Source: Clostridia bacterium
Lineage (GTDB): Bacteria; Bacillota; Clostridia; Oscillospirales; Ruminococcaceae
Assembly: GCA_009929695.1 (NCBI GenBank)
Contig: RZZW01000027.1
Location: 1-42,626 of the forward strand
DNA: 42,626 bases
Reading direction: 5' to 3'
Shown here one piece after another: positions 33,478 through 41,347 of the stretch. The notes under the pieces were generated by a model. The model was not told where the DNA came from. It did no database searches and saw nothing but the letters and a program-made list of their open reading frames with translations. Numbering within the stretch: the stretch's first letter is position 1; each line of letters starts with the position of its first letter. The position numbers and the translations under genes were made by a program.

Positions 33478-33624
33478 ATGGACACACAAAGCAGCGACGA
33501 CTGCCGTATAAATGTTGAAAACGCCATTAAGCGGCAGCTTAACGAGGTGCTTTACGCTGAAAAGCTTATAAGCCGCGAGCAATATGAATATGCCAAAAAC
33601 GCGCTTGAGCACATGGACTATTGA
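33478..33624 (+). CDS. small protein preceding a recombinase, SHOCT-like
   Basis: A 48-residue acidic protein started at ATG 33478 with GAGGTG 6 bases upstream. The C-terminal two thirds (VLYAEKLISREQYEYAKNAL) resemble the short SHOCT-like helix-turn-helix proteins that often precede serine recombinase genes in clostridial mobile elements. It lies 18 bases before the truncated recombinase and has a normal ribosome site, so it could still be made. The function is unknown; a role as recombinase accessory factor is inferred only from recurrent neighbourhood. Confidence 0.6.
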   Translation: MDTQSSDDCRINVENAIKRQLNEVLYAEKLISREQYEYAKNALEHMDY

Positions 33625-33642
33625 TACATAAAGGAGCAGCGT

Positions 33643-33879
33643 ATGACAGTGCACGAAACAATAAAGCGCATAAACTGTGGCGAAAATATACGCGATATGA
33701 AGCTGCGCGTTGTCGATTATGCGCGCGTGTCAACAGCATGTGCGGCGCAGCGCAGCAGCTTTAACAATCAGCTAGACACCTATCGCGACATGATAATGTC
33801 AAATCCAAACTGGAGCTACGTCGGAACATATTCAGATGGTGCCGCTATAATAGGACTTAATCAGAAAACCTTGATTTAA
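33643..33879 (+). pseudogene. truncated serine recombinase (resolvase N-terminus)
   Basis: A 78-residue frame with GGAG 6 bases before its ATG. Residues 22-70 match the start of the serine recombinase catalytic domain: VVDYARVST with the active-site Ser (in VST), NQLDTYRDMI and WSYVGTYSDGAA. Similarity ends there; functional enzymes run to about 500 residues and need the following G(I/T)SGT and R-x-x-R segments. The last dozen codons are read from the left arm of a terminator hairpin (33849-33910), so the gene was cut by a rearrangement. It is not expected to recombine DNA. Confidence 0.8.
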
Positions 33880-33910
33880 GGGGTTTTACCGATTAAGTCC
33901 TATTTTTTTA
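33849..33910 (+). terminator. strong terminator at the recombinase break
   Basis: A perfect 14-bp outer stem (AATAGGACTTAATC / GATTAAGTCCTATT) plus an inner AAAACC / GGTTTT stem and a T7 tail. It starts inside the truncated recombinase frame and was probably the end of a different transcript joined here. Confidence 0.85.
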
Positions 33911-33961
33911 TACCCTTTTACCCTACCCAAAAAATCTTTTACCCAAGAAAGGAGTTTGCCG

Positions 33962-34642
33962 ATGGCAAAAGTAATTGCAATTATGAACGAAAAAGGCGGC
34001 GTGGGCAAAACAGCCACGGCGACCACGCTTGCCTAGCTCTTGTCCAAGAGAGGACACAGAACCGCCCTCATCGACTTTGACGGTCAGGGGCATTCCAGCA
34101 TTATCTTCGGTGTGAAAAACACCAACAAACTGGAGGTAACCATCAACACCATTATCCGCAAGCTGATTGAGGACGAGCCTTTGCCCGATCCCGACAGCTA
34201 TATCATCAAAACCGCCTGCGGTGTGGAGGTCATTCCCTCCAACTCCCAGCTCTTTACGCTGGAACGAAATCTGTGCAACGTGGATTTTCGTGAACGTATG
34301 CTGTCGCAGTATGTTGACACCATCACGGACAGGTACGAATACATCATCATTGACTGTATGCCCCAAATGGGTACGCCAATGATTAATGTGATGATGTGTG
34401 CGGACAGTATCATTGTACCGACCCAAGCGGAGCTATTATCCACACAGGGATTGGCAGAGCTGCTAAAGCACTATCAGGTCATCAGCAAGAACAGCAACCA
34501 CCGCCTGCGGATTGACGGCATCCTCATTACCATGGATTCCCCCAATACAATTCTGTCAGCACAGGTCAATCAGATGACAACGTTGATATTTTTTGCTGCT
34601 TGTATTGTAGCGGGTGGATTAACAAAATATATTTTTAAATAG
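33962..34642 (+). pseudogene. ParA-like ATPase with internal TAG and foreign tail
   Basis: The ATG at 33962 follows AAAGGAG. The frame starts MAKVIAIMNEKGGVGKTATA, with the deviant Walker A motif of ParA/MinD plasmid- and element-partitioning ATPases, then meets TAG at 34034-34036 where relatives have an aromatic residue (TTLA-stop-LLSKRG). The same frame continues with the Walker A' ALIDFDGQG and Walker B YIIIDCMPQMG. After NTILSAQVNQM (near 34577) the ParA similarity stops, about 50-60 residues early, and a hydrophobic tail (LIFFAACIVAGG) of different, AT-rich composition follows. The higher GC of the ParA part and its three boundaries mark it as a mobile-element remnant. Confidence 0.8.
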
Positions 34643-34657
34643 GAAAGGTCGTAAATT

Positions 34658-34828
34658 ATGTCTGAGCAAGAAATACCAATTGAGATGTTTAACAAAGCGC
34701 TTGTAGAAAAGGTACAAAAATGTGAAACAGCCGCACAGCTTATTGCTGTTGCAAAAGAGCACAATATCCCCTTGACCGAGGAGCAAGCCGAAATTCAGCT
34801 TGAGCACTTGAAGAAAAAGTTTGGATAA
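34658..34828 (+). CDS. Nif11-like leader peptide, candidate RiPP precursor 1
   Basis: A 56-residue peptide with GGAAAGG 9 bases before its ATG. Residues 17-45 have the pattern EKVQKCETAAQLIAVAKEHN then PLTEEQA, which fits the Nif11-type leader fold (KAx-Ax-AExLxxLAKExGxxLTxEEA). The tail is short and basic (HLKKKFG), with no Gly-Gly cleavage site and one Cys (Cys22). It is too short for ordinary gene finding. It precedes a second peptide of the same pattern and a radical SAM enzyme, suggesting a precursor or leader for modification. No core with repeated Cys/Ser/Thr is seen, so a regulatory or non-precursor role is also possible. Confidence 0.6.
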   Translation: MSEQEIPIEMFNKALVEKVQKCETAAQLIAVAKEHNIPLTEEQAEIQLEHLKKKFG

Positions 34829-34851
34829 AGTGCGTTGCGGCGGGCGTGTGT

Positions 34852-34890
34852 CACGTTATGCGGGCGACCACAGGTCGCCCGCATAACGTG
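34852..34890. repeat. perfect 18-bp inverted repeat between the two peptide genes
   Basis: CACGTTATGCGGGCGACC (34852-34869), a three-base loop, then the exact complement (34873-34890). There is no T-run, so simple termination is unlikely. It may be an insulating hairpin or another member of the intergenic repeat families. Confidence 0.75.
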
Positions 34891-34904
34891 TAATGAAAAC
34901 CAAT

Positions 34905-34929
34905 GTAGGGGCGGATTCAATATCCGCCC
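34905..34929 (+). repeat. GTAGGG hairpin repeat
   Basis: GTAGGGGCGGATTC then AATATCCGCCC; stem GGGCGGAT / ATCCGCCC with loop TCAAT. It is nearly identical to the minus-strand copy at 22920. Confidence 0.75.
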
Positions 34930-34983
34930 GCGCAGGCTTGCACAAATTCACAGCTTGGCGTAAATCGAGAAAGGAATATTAAC

Positions 34984-35127
34984 ATGAACCTCACAAAAGA
35001 AATGCTGGAAAAAGCAAAAACCGCTAAATCCGCAGCGGAATTACTTAGCATGGCAAAGGAAAACAATATTGAAATAACCGAGGCGCAGGCGATAGAATAT
35101 TACGCCAAGCTATGCCTACCGTTTTAA
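34984..35127 (+). CDS. Nif11-like leader peptide, candidate RiPP precursor 2
   Basis: A 47-residue peptide with AAAGGAAT upstream of its ATG. Residues 5-43 show the same leader pattern as the first peptide: LEKAKTAKSAAELLSMAKEN then ITEAQAIEYYAKL, ending LCLPF. The stop TAA (35125-35127) lies inside the expected start region of the radical SAM gene, so the two overlap and are probably translationally coupled. If the maturase lesion near 35116 is a missing base, this peptide would instead end a few residues later (LCPTVLKT). The core region, if any, is very short. Confidence 0.6.
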   Translation: MNLTKEMLEKAKTAKSAAELLSMAKENNIEITEAQAIEYYAKLCLPF

Positions 35128-36451
35128 AAACATAGGCGAAGCGTTTGCGCTTTCAAAGGACGACTTTTTGCTGCTGATAAAATGTGACGGCAAGCAGCCG
35201 CTTGAAGAAACTGATGCGCTTCATAAGCTTTTGGAGCGCAGGCTTTGCAACATAAGCGACGGCAGCGAGCAGCTTAGCGACCGGCAGCGTTTAAGGCTGT
35301 ACCCCAACCGCTATTTTGCCGCCTTGAATTTAGAAATCACAAGCAAATGCAACTATAACTGTCTGCACTGCTTTAACGCCGCCGATTTATCGCCGCTGCA
35401 AAGTGAGCTTACGTGGGACGAGTGCGAACATTTGCTTGACGAGGCGCAAGGCTGCGGCATAGCCGAGTTTACCATAACAGGCGGCGAGCCTATGCTGCAC
35501 CCGCATTTTATGGATATTTTGCGCGGAATATACAGCCGCGATATGTTTGTGAGCGAGCTTAACACAAACGGCAGCTTTATCACAGACGAAATGTTGCTTG
35601 AAATGAAGTCGTTCGGCTGCAAGCCCACAATGAAAATATCGTTTGACGGCATAGGCTGTCACGACATTATGCGTGGGCGCAAGGGCGCTGAAAATGATGC
35701 ACTGCGCGCTATTCGCCTTTGTATTGAGCACGGCTTTACCGTTATGGCGCAAATAAATGTAAACAGGCTTAACCTCGCCTCTATGCGGCCGACGCTTGAG
35801 CTTTTAGACGAGCTTGGTGTATGCAGCGCTAGGCTTATACGCACGTCGGAATCTCCGCGCTGGCTGCAAACAAGCGCACAGCTGTGCGAGGGCGGCGGCT
35901 GTTTAAGCTTTGCCGAGCATTACGACGCTATGCTTGCGCTTGCGGAAAGCTACGTTCAAAACGCGCATAAAATGTCACTGAATATATGGCAGTTTATGCG
36001 CGTTTATCCTGCGGCAAAAAAATATTCACCCGAGGCTAACCTTTGTGCAAATAATGATTACAGCGATAATTTGCCGCTTTGCGTTGGCAACCGCCACATG
36101 ACAGGCGTTACAGCCGATGGCGAGATAGTGCCTTGCCTGCAAATGTCGGGATATTACAGCCAAAAAGGCATTTCGCTCGGCAATGTAAAAAGCACTCCCC
36201 TAGCCTCACTTTTGAGCGGCGGCAAATATATTGACGAGGTGTGTACCCGTGTCACTTCGCTGCAAGAGCGCAACGAAATATGCCGCGCGTGCCAATTTTG
36301 GCAACAATGCCGCGGAGGCTGCCGTGCACTTGGCACGGCAATGACAAACGACCGAATGGGCGCAGACCTTTCAAAATGTATTTACTACAAAGGCAGATAT
36401 ATTGAAAAAACAGACGAAGTCATGTCGCGCTGCGGTTATGAACGGACCTAA
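35112..36451 (+). CDS. radical SAM/SPASM maturase, start interrupted by an apparent 1-base lesion
   Basis: The frame from 35096 encodes YRFKNIGEAFALSKDDF, a N-terminal segment I associate with clostridial radical SAM peptide maturases, then the radical SAM core with CNYNCLHC (cluster cysteines; residues 61, 65, 68 counted from TTG 35168), GGEPMLHP and SFDG. A SPASM-type C-terminus follows (PLCVGN, VPCLQM, ICRACQFWQQCRGGCRA, KCIYY) for one or two auxiliary 4Fe-4S clusters. Such enzymes make thioether or C-C links in RiPP precursors. No ATG/GTG occurs in this frame upstream of TTG 35168; ATG 35112 is in frame only if one base (probably a C after 35116) is missing. A +1 slip at TTTT-TAA (35122-35127) from the peptide gene is the alternative. 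Confidence 0.85.
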
Positions 36452-36545
36452 AAGCAATGACGCATATTAAAAAGAAAAGCTGCAAATAATCATGCGGTTT
36501 TCATTAAAGCGGAACACTGCATTTTACTTTTTAAAGGGGGACGCT

Positions 36546-37814
36546 ATGACAACCTCACAGCTTTTTGTATTTCTGCTAAAATTTTATATTCCGGCGGCGT
36601 GGTCAATCTTGTTTCGCGCCGTCGCGTTTGGCTATACCTCAAAGCGGCACGTGGCACTTGGTTTTGGCATTTACACTGCATATGTGATGATTGTTCCGGC
36701 GCTGCTGATAACGCTGATGGGCTACGGCGAATATACACATGTGGCTTCGATTGTGATGACCTTGGGCAGCATGGCTGTGCTTATTTTCTCTACCGATACG
36801 GTCGGCAAAACCATATTTTTGCACCTTGCGCAGGGCGGCATGATAACGGTGATGTCGGTAATAATAAACATGGCGCGCACGTTAATTGGCTTTTCATACA
36901 ACACACTGCTTATTATTCTTGCGATATGCAGCCCTATTTTGTTTTTTGTCGGGCTGCACTTTTGGGCAAAGCCAATGCGCTTTTTAGTGGACAACATTAA
37001 GGACAGCGTCGGCTCACTGCTTGTGCAGCCGCTGTTTGTTTTGGCGGTGGTGACGCTTATTCCCATATATCCGCCGCAAAATTTTGCCAACCACCCTGTG
37101 CTTTGCACACTGCTGATGATTGCCGTAGAAATGGCGTTTTTTCTGTATCTTTACACAATGTACCGCAATCTGCAGTGCATCAGCACACTTTCGCGCGACG
37201 AAGCCCGCATGGAGCTTTTGTCGCAGGAGATTTCGTCGTATCAGACATATCTTGACAGCGCGCGCCAAAGCCGGCACGACCTGCGCCACCACGACGCGCT
37301 GCTGACTGAATATCTTGAGCACGGCGACATCGACACCGCGCTTGACTATCTGCGCGCTCACGACAGCGCCATAACAGACGGCGCGTTGAAACGGTTTTGT
37401 GCGGAGCCTACCGTCAACGCCGTGCTGCGCATTTATGAGCTGCGGGCAACGGCGGCAAAAATTGAATTTTCCGCTGTGGCAGAGTTGCCGCAGACGCTGC
37501 CCCTAGACGCTCCGGAGATTGGCTGTCTTTTCAGCAATATTTTGGAAAATGCCGTTCATGCGGCGGAAAATATTTCCGGCGGCTTTATAAAATTAACCTC
37601 GAAGATTGATGACGGCAAGCTGCTTGTTGAGATGAAAAACTCCGTCAAGTGTCAAACGGAATTTCGCGGCGACTTGCCTGTCTCGCAAAAGCCGGGCGGT
37701 GGAACAGGAACACGAAGCATTCTTGCCACAGCAAAGCATCACGGCGGCCTTGCAAGGTTTTCGCAAGAGAAAACCGAGTTTTTCACCCGCGTGATTATAC
37801 CGCTTGAAAAATAG
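36546..37814 (+). CDS. AgrC-like sensor histidine kinase (GHKL ATPase)
   Basis: A 422-residue sensor kinase. The start ATG at 36546 has AAAGGGGG 5 bases upstream; an upstream ATG in the frame lacks a site. About six to seven membrane helices fill residues 5-215, then a linker coiled coil, the H-box RQSRHDLRHHDALL (about 265) typical of the HPK10/AgrC class, and a GHKL domain with N-box NILENAVHAAE and G-box GGGTGTRSI. Such kinases sense extracellular peptides and phosphorylate LytTR-type regulators, but no response regulator gene is next to it. Its place right after the peptide/maturase genes suggests it could sense the mature peptide; that is inference. Confidence 0.9.
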   Translation: MTTSQLFVFLLKFYIPAAWSILFRAVAFGYTSKRHVALGFGIYTAYVMIVPALLITLMGYGEYTHVASIVMTLGSMAVLIFSTDTVGKTIFLHLAQGGMITVMSVIINMARTLIGFSYNTLLIILAICSPILFFVGLHFWAKPMRFLVDNIKDSVGSLLVQPLFVLAVVTLIPIYPPQNFANHPVLCTLLMIAVEMAFFLYLYTMYRNLQCISTLSRDEARMELLSQEISSYQTYLDSARQSRHDLRHHDALLTEYLEHGDIDTALDYLRAHDSAITDGALKRFCAEPTVNAVLRIYELRATAAKIEFSAVAELPQTLPLDAPEIGCLFSNILENAVHAAENISGGFIKLTSKIDDGKLLVEMKNSVKCQTEFRGDLPVSQKPGGGTGTRSILATAKHHGGLARFSQEKTEFFTRVIIPLEK

Positions 37815-37869
37815 TGCTCTTGAAAAGAGCAATGCGCGCCCGACGCTCACCATGAATTTGCGGTGGGTT

Positions 37870-37911
37870 GTAGGGAACGCATTTTATGCGTTCCAACTCG
37901 TTTGCGCAAAC
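37870..37911 (+). repeat. GTAGGG hairpin plus GTTTGCGCAAAC palindrome
   Basis: GTAGGGAACGCATTTTATGC then GTTCC (stem GGAACGCA / TGCGTTCC), followed by AACTC and GTTTGCGCAAAC (37900-37911). It has the same order as at 10798 and 24527. Nothing else but a terminator is seen in the 37815-38067 gap. Confidence 0.75.
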
Positions 37912-37950
37912 CTGCGCGCGCAGCGCACTGTTAATTTTGCACCATTAACC

Positions 37951-37994
37951 AAATAAAAAACAACTTCTCAAAATTTAGAAGTTGTTTTTTATTT
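37951..37994. terminator. bidirectional terminator
   Basis: Perfect 18-bp arms (AAATAAAAAACAACTTCT and complement) with loop CAAAATTT give a U-run on either strand. It separates the histidine kinase gene from the convergent EFR1 gene. Confidence 0.9.
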
Positions 37995-38067
37995 GCACAA
38001 GTCTTTAATCACAGAAGAAATATTATCAAACGGCACATTATAAACATCGCGAATAAGCTGACAGCCT

Positions 38068-38824
38068 CTAAATAAACAGCTCGTTTTCCTTGCGCGTTGA
38101 GCAGGCTTTTTCTAAGCCTTTTAATGCTACTTTTAGCATTAGAGCGTTGAGCTTGCGCGCTTTTGCGGGGCAGATTGATACACAGCGCATGCAGGATATG
38201 CAAATGCTGTTGTCCGTCTTTTGCGGGTCGTCTGCAGGGATTGCCGCGACGGGGCACATTTTGGCGCATAGGCCGCATTTTGTGCAGCTTTTGCCCGCTT
38301 TGGGCTTCAAGGGAACGCCGTTATAATCTTTATACGGATAATTTCCCGCAAGCTTTAGCGGCTCGCGCGGCGCGTTTTGGCTTATTTTGCTTATGATTTG
38401 CCTTGAAAATTCCGCGAGCTGCTTTTTGTCGCTATCGTTTGGTCTGCCTGAGGCAAATTGGCGCATTATTGAGTGCTCCGCGATGGCTGCGACAGCCGCG
38501 GTGCAGTCGAAATCTCGCGCTGTCAAATAGTCCTGAAGCTCGCGCAGAGTGTCCTCATACGCTCTGTTGCCGTAGACGACCACCAATATCGCTTTTGCGC
38601 CGTTGCCTTTATAGCCGCTCATTCTTTGCAGCGCCGCCGGAACCGCGCCCGCCGTATGACGGCACGGCGACTATGCAGACATCACCCTGTGCGAAGGTCA
38701 TGTCGGTGTCAGCCTCGCGGCTGCACAAATCTACCTCTTTATAATCTCCAAATTCTCCTGCGAGTGCCTTAACTACGTTTTGCGTCCCGTTTGTCGGGCT
38801 GAAATATATCGCATATGTGCTCAT
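38068..38824 (-). pseudogene. EFR1-type flavodoxin-ferredoxin with one-base frameshift
   Basis: Two minus-strand frames together make one protein of about 250 residues of the EFR1 ferredoxin family: an N-terminal flavodoxin-like FMN domain (IYFSPTNGTQNVVKAL, then DVCIVAVPSYGGR) and a C-terminal domain with two 4Fe-4S motifs (CTKCGLCAKMCPVAA and CISCMRCVSICPAKA). After PSYGGR the frame shifts: removing one C of the CC at 38643-38644 (plus strand) restores VPAALQRMSGYKGNGAKAI, the expected sequence. So there is a single inserted base, either a real lesion or an assembly error. If repaired it would be a cytoplasmic electron carrier. Its stop is TAG. Confidence 0.8.
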
Positions 38825-38868
38825 GTTTTTTCTCTTGTCTAAAATAATGTGTAACTTGTGTGCTTCGC

Positions 38869-38897
38869 TTGCGTTTTTTCGCTTGCGGGAATATTCT
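38869..38897 (+). promoter_or_regulatory. candidate promoter of the GT39-like operon
   Basis: TTGCGT (38869-38874), a 17-base spacer, TATTCT (38892-38897), about 30 bases before the start codon. Confidence 0.45.
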
Positions 38898-38926
38898 TAT
38901 TTTAACATTTTTAGGGAGTGAAGGCA

Positions 38927-40435
38927 ATGACGAGCAAAGCAGAAAAAGTGCTGACGCGCGGAGTTTATATTTTGTTTGGGTGCGTGCTGCTGCTTTGCGC
39001 GGTGCTGTGCCTTTTTCAAGGCGTGCGAATGCAGGACATTTACCCGCTCAATGTAAGCCCGCTTTGGCTGATTTTTGGCATGGCGGCATGGGGCGCGGCT
39101 CTTTTTGGGGTTTATTGTCTCACGCGTCGCTTTGATAATTTTCTTAAAAAGCACGCTGCGCCAATTTTTATTTTGGCGCTGCTTTTATTTTTTGCGCTGT
39201 GCTTTGCGTGTGCAAAAGCTATGGCTATGGCACTTTTGTACGACGCGCGATATCTGTTTGACGGCGCTGCAAGCCTTGCGCAGACGGGCAGCTTTGGCGA
39301 GAACGAGTGGTATTTTTATCGCTATCAAAATAACTTCGCGCCCGCTGTTTATCTGTCTCTGTTTTTCCGTTTGGGTGCAATTTTCGGGCTTGATGCGCAA
39401 ACTGCAGGGCAGCTTTTATGCGCGTTCGGCACGACGGCAGTGGTGTTTTTCATTTGCAAAATATCGCATATGCTCTGCGGCGCAAAGGCGGCCTGCATGA
39501 GCCTTGCGCTGTGCTTTGCGACGCTGCCGATGTATTTTTTCTGCGCTGTCCCCTACACCGACACGCTCAGTTTGCCCTATGCTGTGGGGTGCATGTATTT
39601 TTATCTCAAAGCGAAACGTGCGCAAACGCTTAAATTTCGCTGCCTTCACATGCTTTTTGCGGGCGTGATGATAGCCGTCGGCGCGGCTGTAAAGCCAACC
39701 GTGTATATTGCCGCGATTGCTGTTTCTATTGATTTAGCTATGGATTTTTTGCGCAAAATTTCTTTCAAAAAAATGCTTTTGCCCTTGCTTTTTGCCGTTG
39801 CCGTCTGCGTGGCGCTGCCGCTTTTGCAAAACGCATATGTGTACGGCGGCAGCCTGCTTGACGAGCAGCAGGCACAAAACGAGCACATTCCGTTCACCCA
39901 CTGGATAATGCTCGGGCTGACTTCAAACGGCGCGTACAACGACGAGGATCAGGAATTTACGATAAATCAGCCCTCGCCAGAGGTGCGCAGCGCGGCAATA
40001 AACGCGGAAATTTCGCGCCGCATTGCAGAGAAATCCCCGCTCGACTGGCTTATTTGGGCTAAAACAAAGCTGCTGACGATAACAGGCGACGGCACTTATT
40101 TTGTGAGCACGCAGCTTGATGACGAGGTGCTTTACCCCAACGCTCTGCACGGAATTGTGCTGCTTGAGCGCCCGCATTATGCGCTGTTTTATCATTTTTG
40201 CACGTCACTTTATCTGCTGTGCCTGCTCGCCGCCGCGGTGCACGCCCTGCTAGATAAATCGGCCTCGCTGCTCCCCTTGCGCCTCGCACTGCTTGGGATC
40301 ATAGCTTTTTTGATGATGTGGGAGGTTTCGGGGCGGTATATGTACAATTTTTCGCCGTTGCTTATCATCTGCGCCGCGTGCGGAATGTCGAAAATTTTAT
40401 ACTGTTGCAAATTTCGCCATAATGTGGCAAAATAA
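38927..40435 (+). CDS. polytopic glycosyltransferase-like membrane protein (GT39/PMT-like)
   Basis: A 502-residue protein with about 11 predicted membrane helices. I start at ATG 38927, 8 bases after AGGGAG; the frame also has a GTG three codons earlier that overlaps the site. The first large loop (LYDARYLFDGAASLAQTGS, ending NEWYFYRYQNNF) carries an Asp like the catalytic D of GT-C enzymes such as ArnT/PMT, and the long loop around residues 310-400 precedes four last helices. These enzymes move sugars from polyprenyl-phosphate to a surface polymer on the outside of the membrane. A PAP2 phosphatase follows 36 bases later, consistent with lipid-carrier recycling. Donor and acceptor unknown. 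Confidence 0.78.
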   Translation: MTSKAEKVLTRGVYILFGCVLLLCAVLCLFQGVRMQDIYPLNVSPLWLIFGMAAWGAALFGVYCLTRRFDNFLKKHAAPIFILALLLFFALCFACAKAMAMALLYDARYLFDGAASLAQTGSFGENEWYFYRYQNNFAPAVYLSLFFRLGAIFGLDAQTAGQLLCAFGTTAVVFFICKISHMLCGAKAACMSLALCFATLPMYFFCAVPYTDTLSLPYAVGCMYFYLKAKRAQTLKFRCLHMLFAGVMIAVGAAVKPTVYIAAIAVSIDLAMDFLRKISFKKMLLPLLFAVAVCVALPLLQNAYVYGGSLLDEQQAQNEHIPFTHWIMLGLTSNGAYNDEDQEFTINQPSPEVRSAAINAEISRRIAEKSPLDWLIWAKTKLLTITGDGTYFVSTQLDDEVLYPNALHGIVLLERPHYALFYHFCTSLYLLCLLAAAVHALLDKSASLLPLRLALLGIIAFLMMWEVSGRYMYNFSPLLIICAACGMSKILYCCKFRHNVAK

Positions 40436-40471
40436 TATTATGATGTTAATTTACGCAAAAGGATGATGAAA

Positions 40472-41326
40472 ATGCAGGACAAACGCAAGCTGAATATACC
40501 CTTGCTCATCTTGGGGCTGTTGGCGCTCGCGGCGGGGTTGTACGTCGCGGCGCTTTATGATCTCCAAATCGACAAAGCGCTTTATAACCCCACATTTTCC
40601 CCCGCGATATTAGTCGAAAGCTGCTGCTACTACGTGCTCTATATGCCCACAGCGGTGCTGTGCGCGCTCGCGGCGACGGACAAAAAGCAAAAGCTTTGGC
40701 TGCGCATCGTGGGTGGCGGCCTTGCCGTCATAGCCGTTATAGCGCTTTGCATTTACACAACATACAGTATAAATAAACGTGGCGCTGAATACGCTTTGTA
40801 TATTTCATTAGGCATTTGGGTCGCAATTTTGGCGGTTTTGTTCGCCGTTTTCCGCACGCAATACAGCGAAAGCTTCAAGAAAAAGGCTTATTTTGTCTGC
40901 GCTTGGGGCACAGTTTTGTGTGCCCTTGAGCTTTCGGTAATAAATATTGTTAAAATGTTTTGGAACAGAACGCGCTTCGACGACATGCTCGCGGCAGGCA
41001 GCTTTGAAAAATTTACGCCGTGGTTTCACCCGCTTGGCAACGGCGGCACAAGCTTTCCGTCGGGGCACACAGCGTCCGCGTGCGGCATACTTGTGCTGCT
41101 TATAATCGTCGACGTCGCGCCGAAGCTGCAAAAATACCGCCCCGCAATTTTCGCTTTCTGCCTAATTTATATAGGCTTCACGGCATTTATGCGCATGATG
41201 ATTGGCCGACATTTTTTGAGCGACACGCTGTCCGCCGCAACAATAATGCTGGTGCTTTTCAGCATAATGACACGCACCAAGCCTTATCGAAAGGCTCTTC
41301 ACAACGCGCTCGAAGCGCCGGAATAA
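40472..41326 (+). CDS. PAP2 family membrane phosphatase
   Basis: A 284-residue protein with about seven membrane helices. Three ATGs cluster here; the third (40472) is 8 bases from AAGGA and is preferred. The PAP2 signature is present: KMFWNRTRF (first motif, with R), FPSGHTAS (second, catalytic His) and RMMIGRHFLSDT (third, R and nucleophile-assisting His and Asp). The family removes phosphate from lipid phosphates such as undecaprenyl diphosphate or phosphatidic acid on the outer membrane face. The gene order GT39-like, PAP2, tyrosine phosphatase suggests linked surface-polymer metabolism. Confidence 0.9.
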   Translation: MQDKRKLNIPLLILGLLALAAGLYVAALYDLQIDKALYNPTFSPAILVESCCYYVLYMPTAVLCALAATDKKQKLWLRIVGGGLAVIAVIALCIYTTYSINKRGAEYALYISLGIWVAILAVLFAVFRTQYSESFKKKAYFVCAWGTVLCALELSVINIVKMFWNRTRFDDMLAAGSFEKFTPWFHPLGNGGTSFPSGHTASACGILVLLIIVDVAPKLQKYRPAIFAFCLIYIGFTAFMRMMIGRHFLSDTLSAATIMLVLFSIMTRTKPYRKALHNALEAPE

Positions 41327-41347
41327 TTATACTTTAAGGATATTTCT

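Noticed and set aside
21303..34036. Recoding of TAG as a sense codon, suggested by two in-frame TAG codons (21303 and 34034).
   Set aside because: TAG ends several clear genes here (GT4 at 6730, epimerase at 10930, GntR at 33370, EFR1 at 38068, the small membrane protein at 41931), so it is an ordinary stop in this genome.
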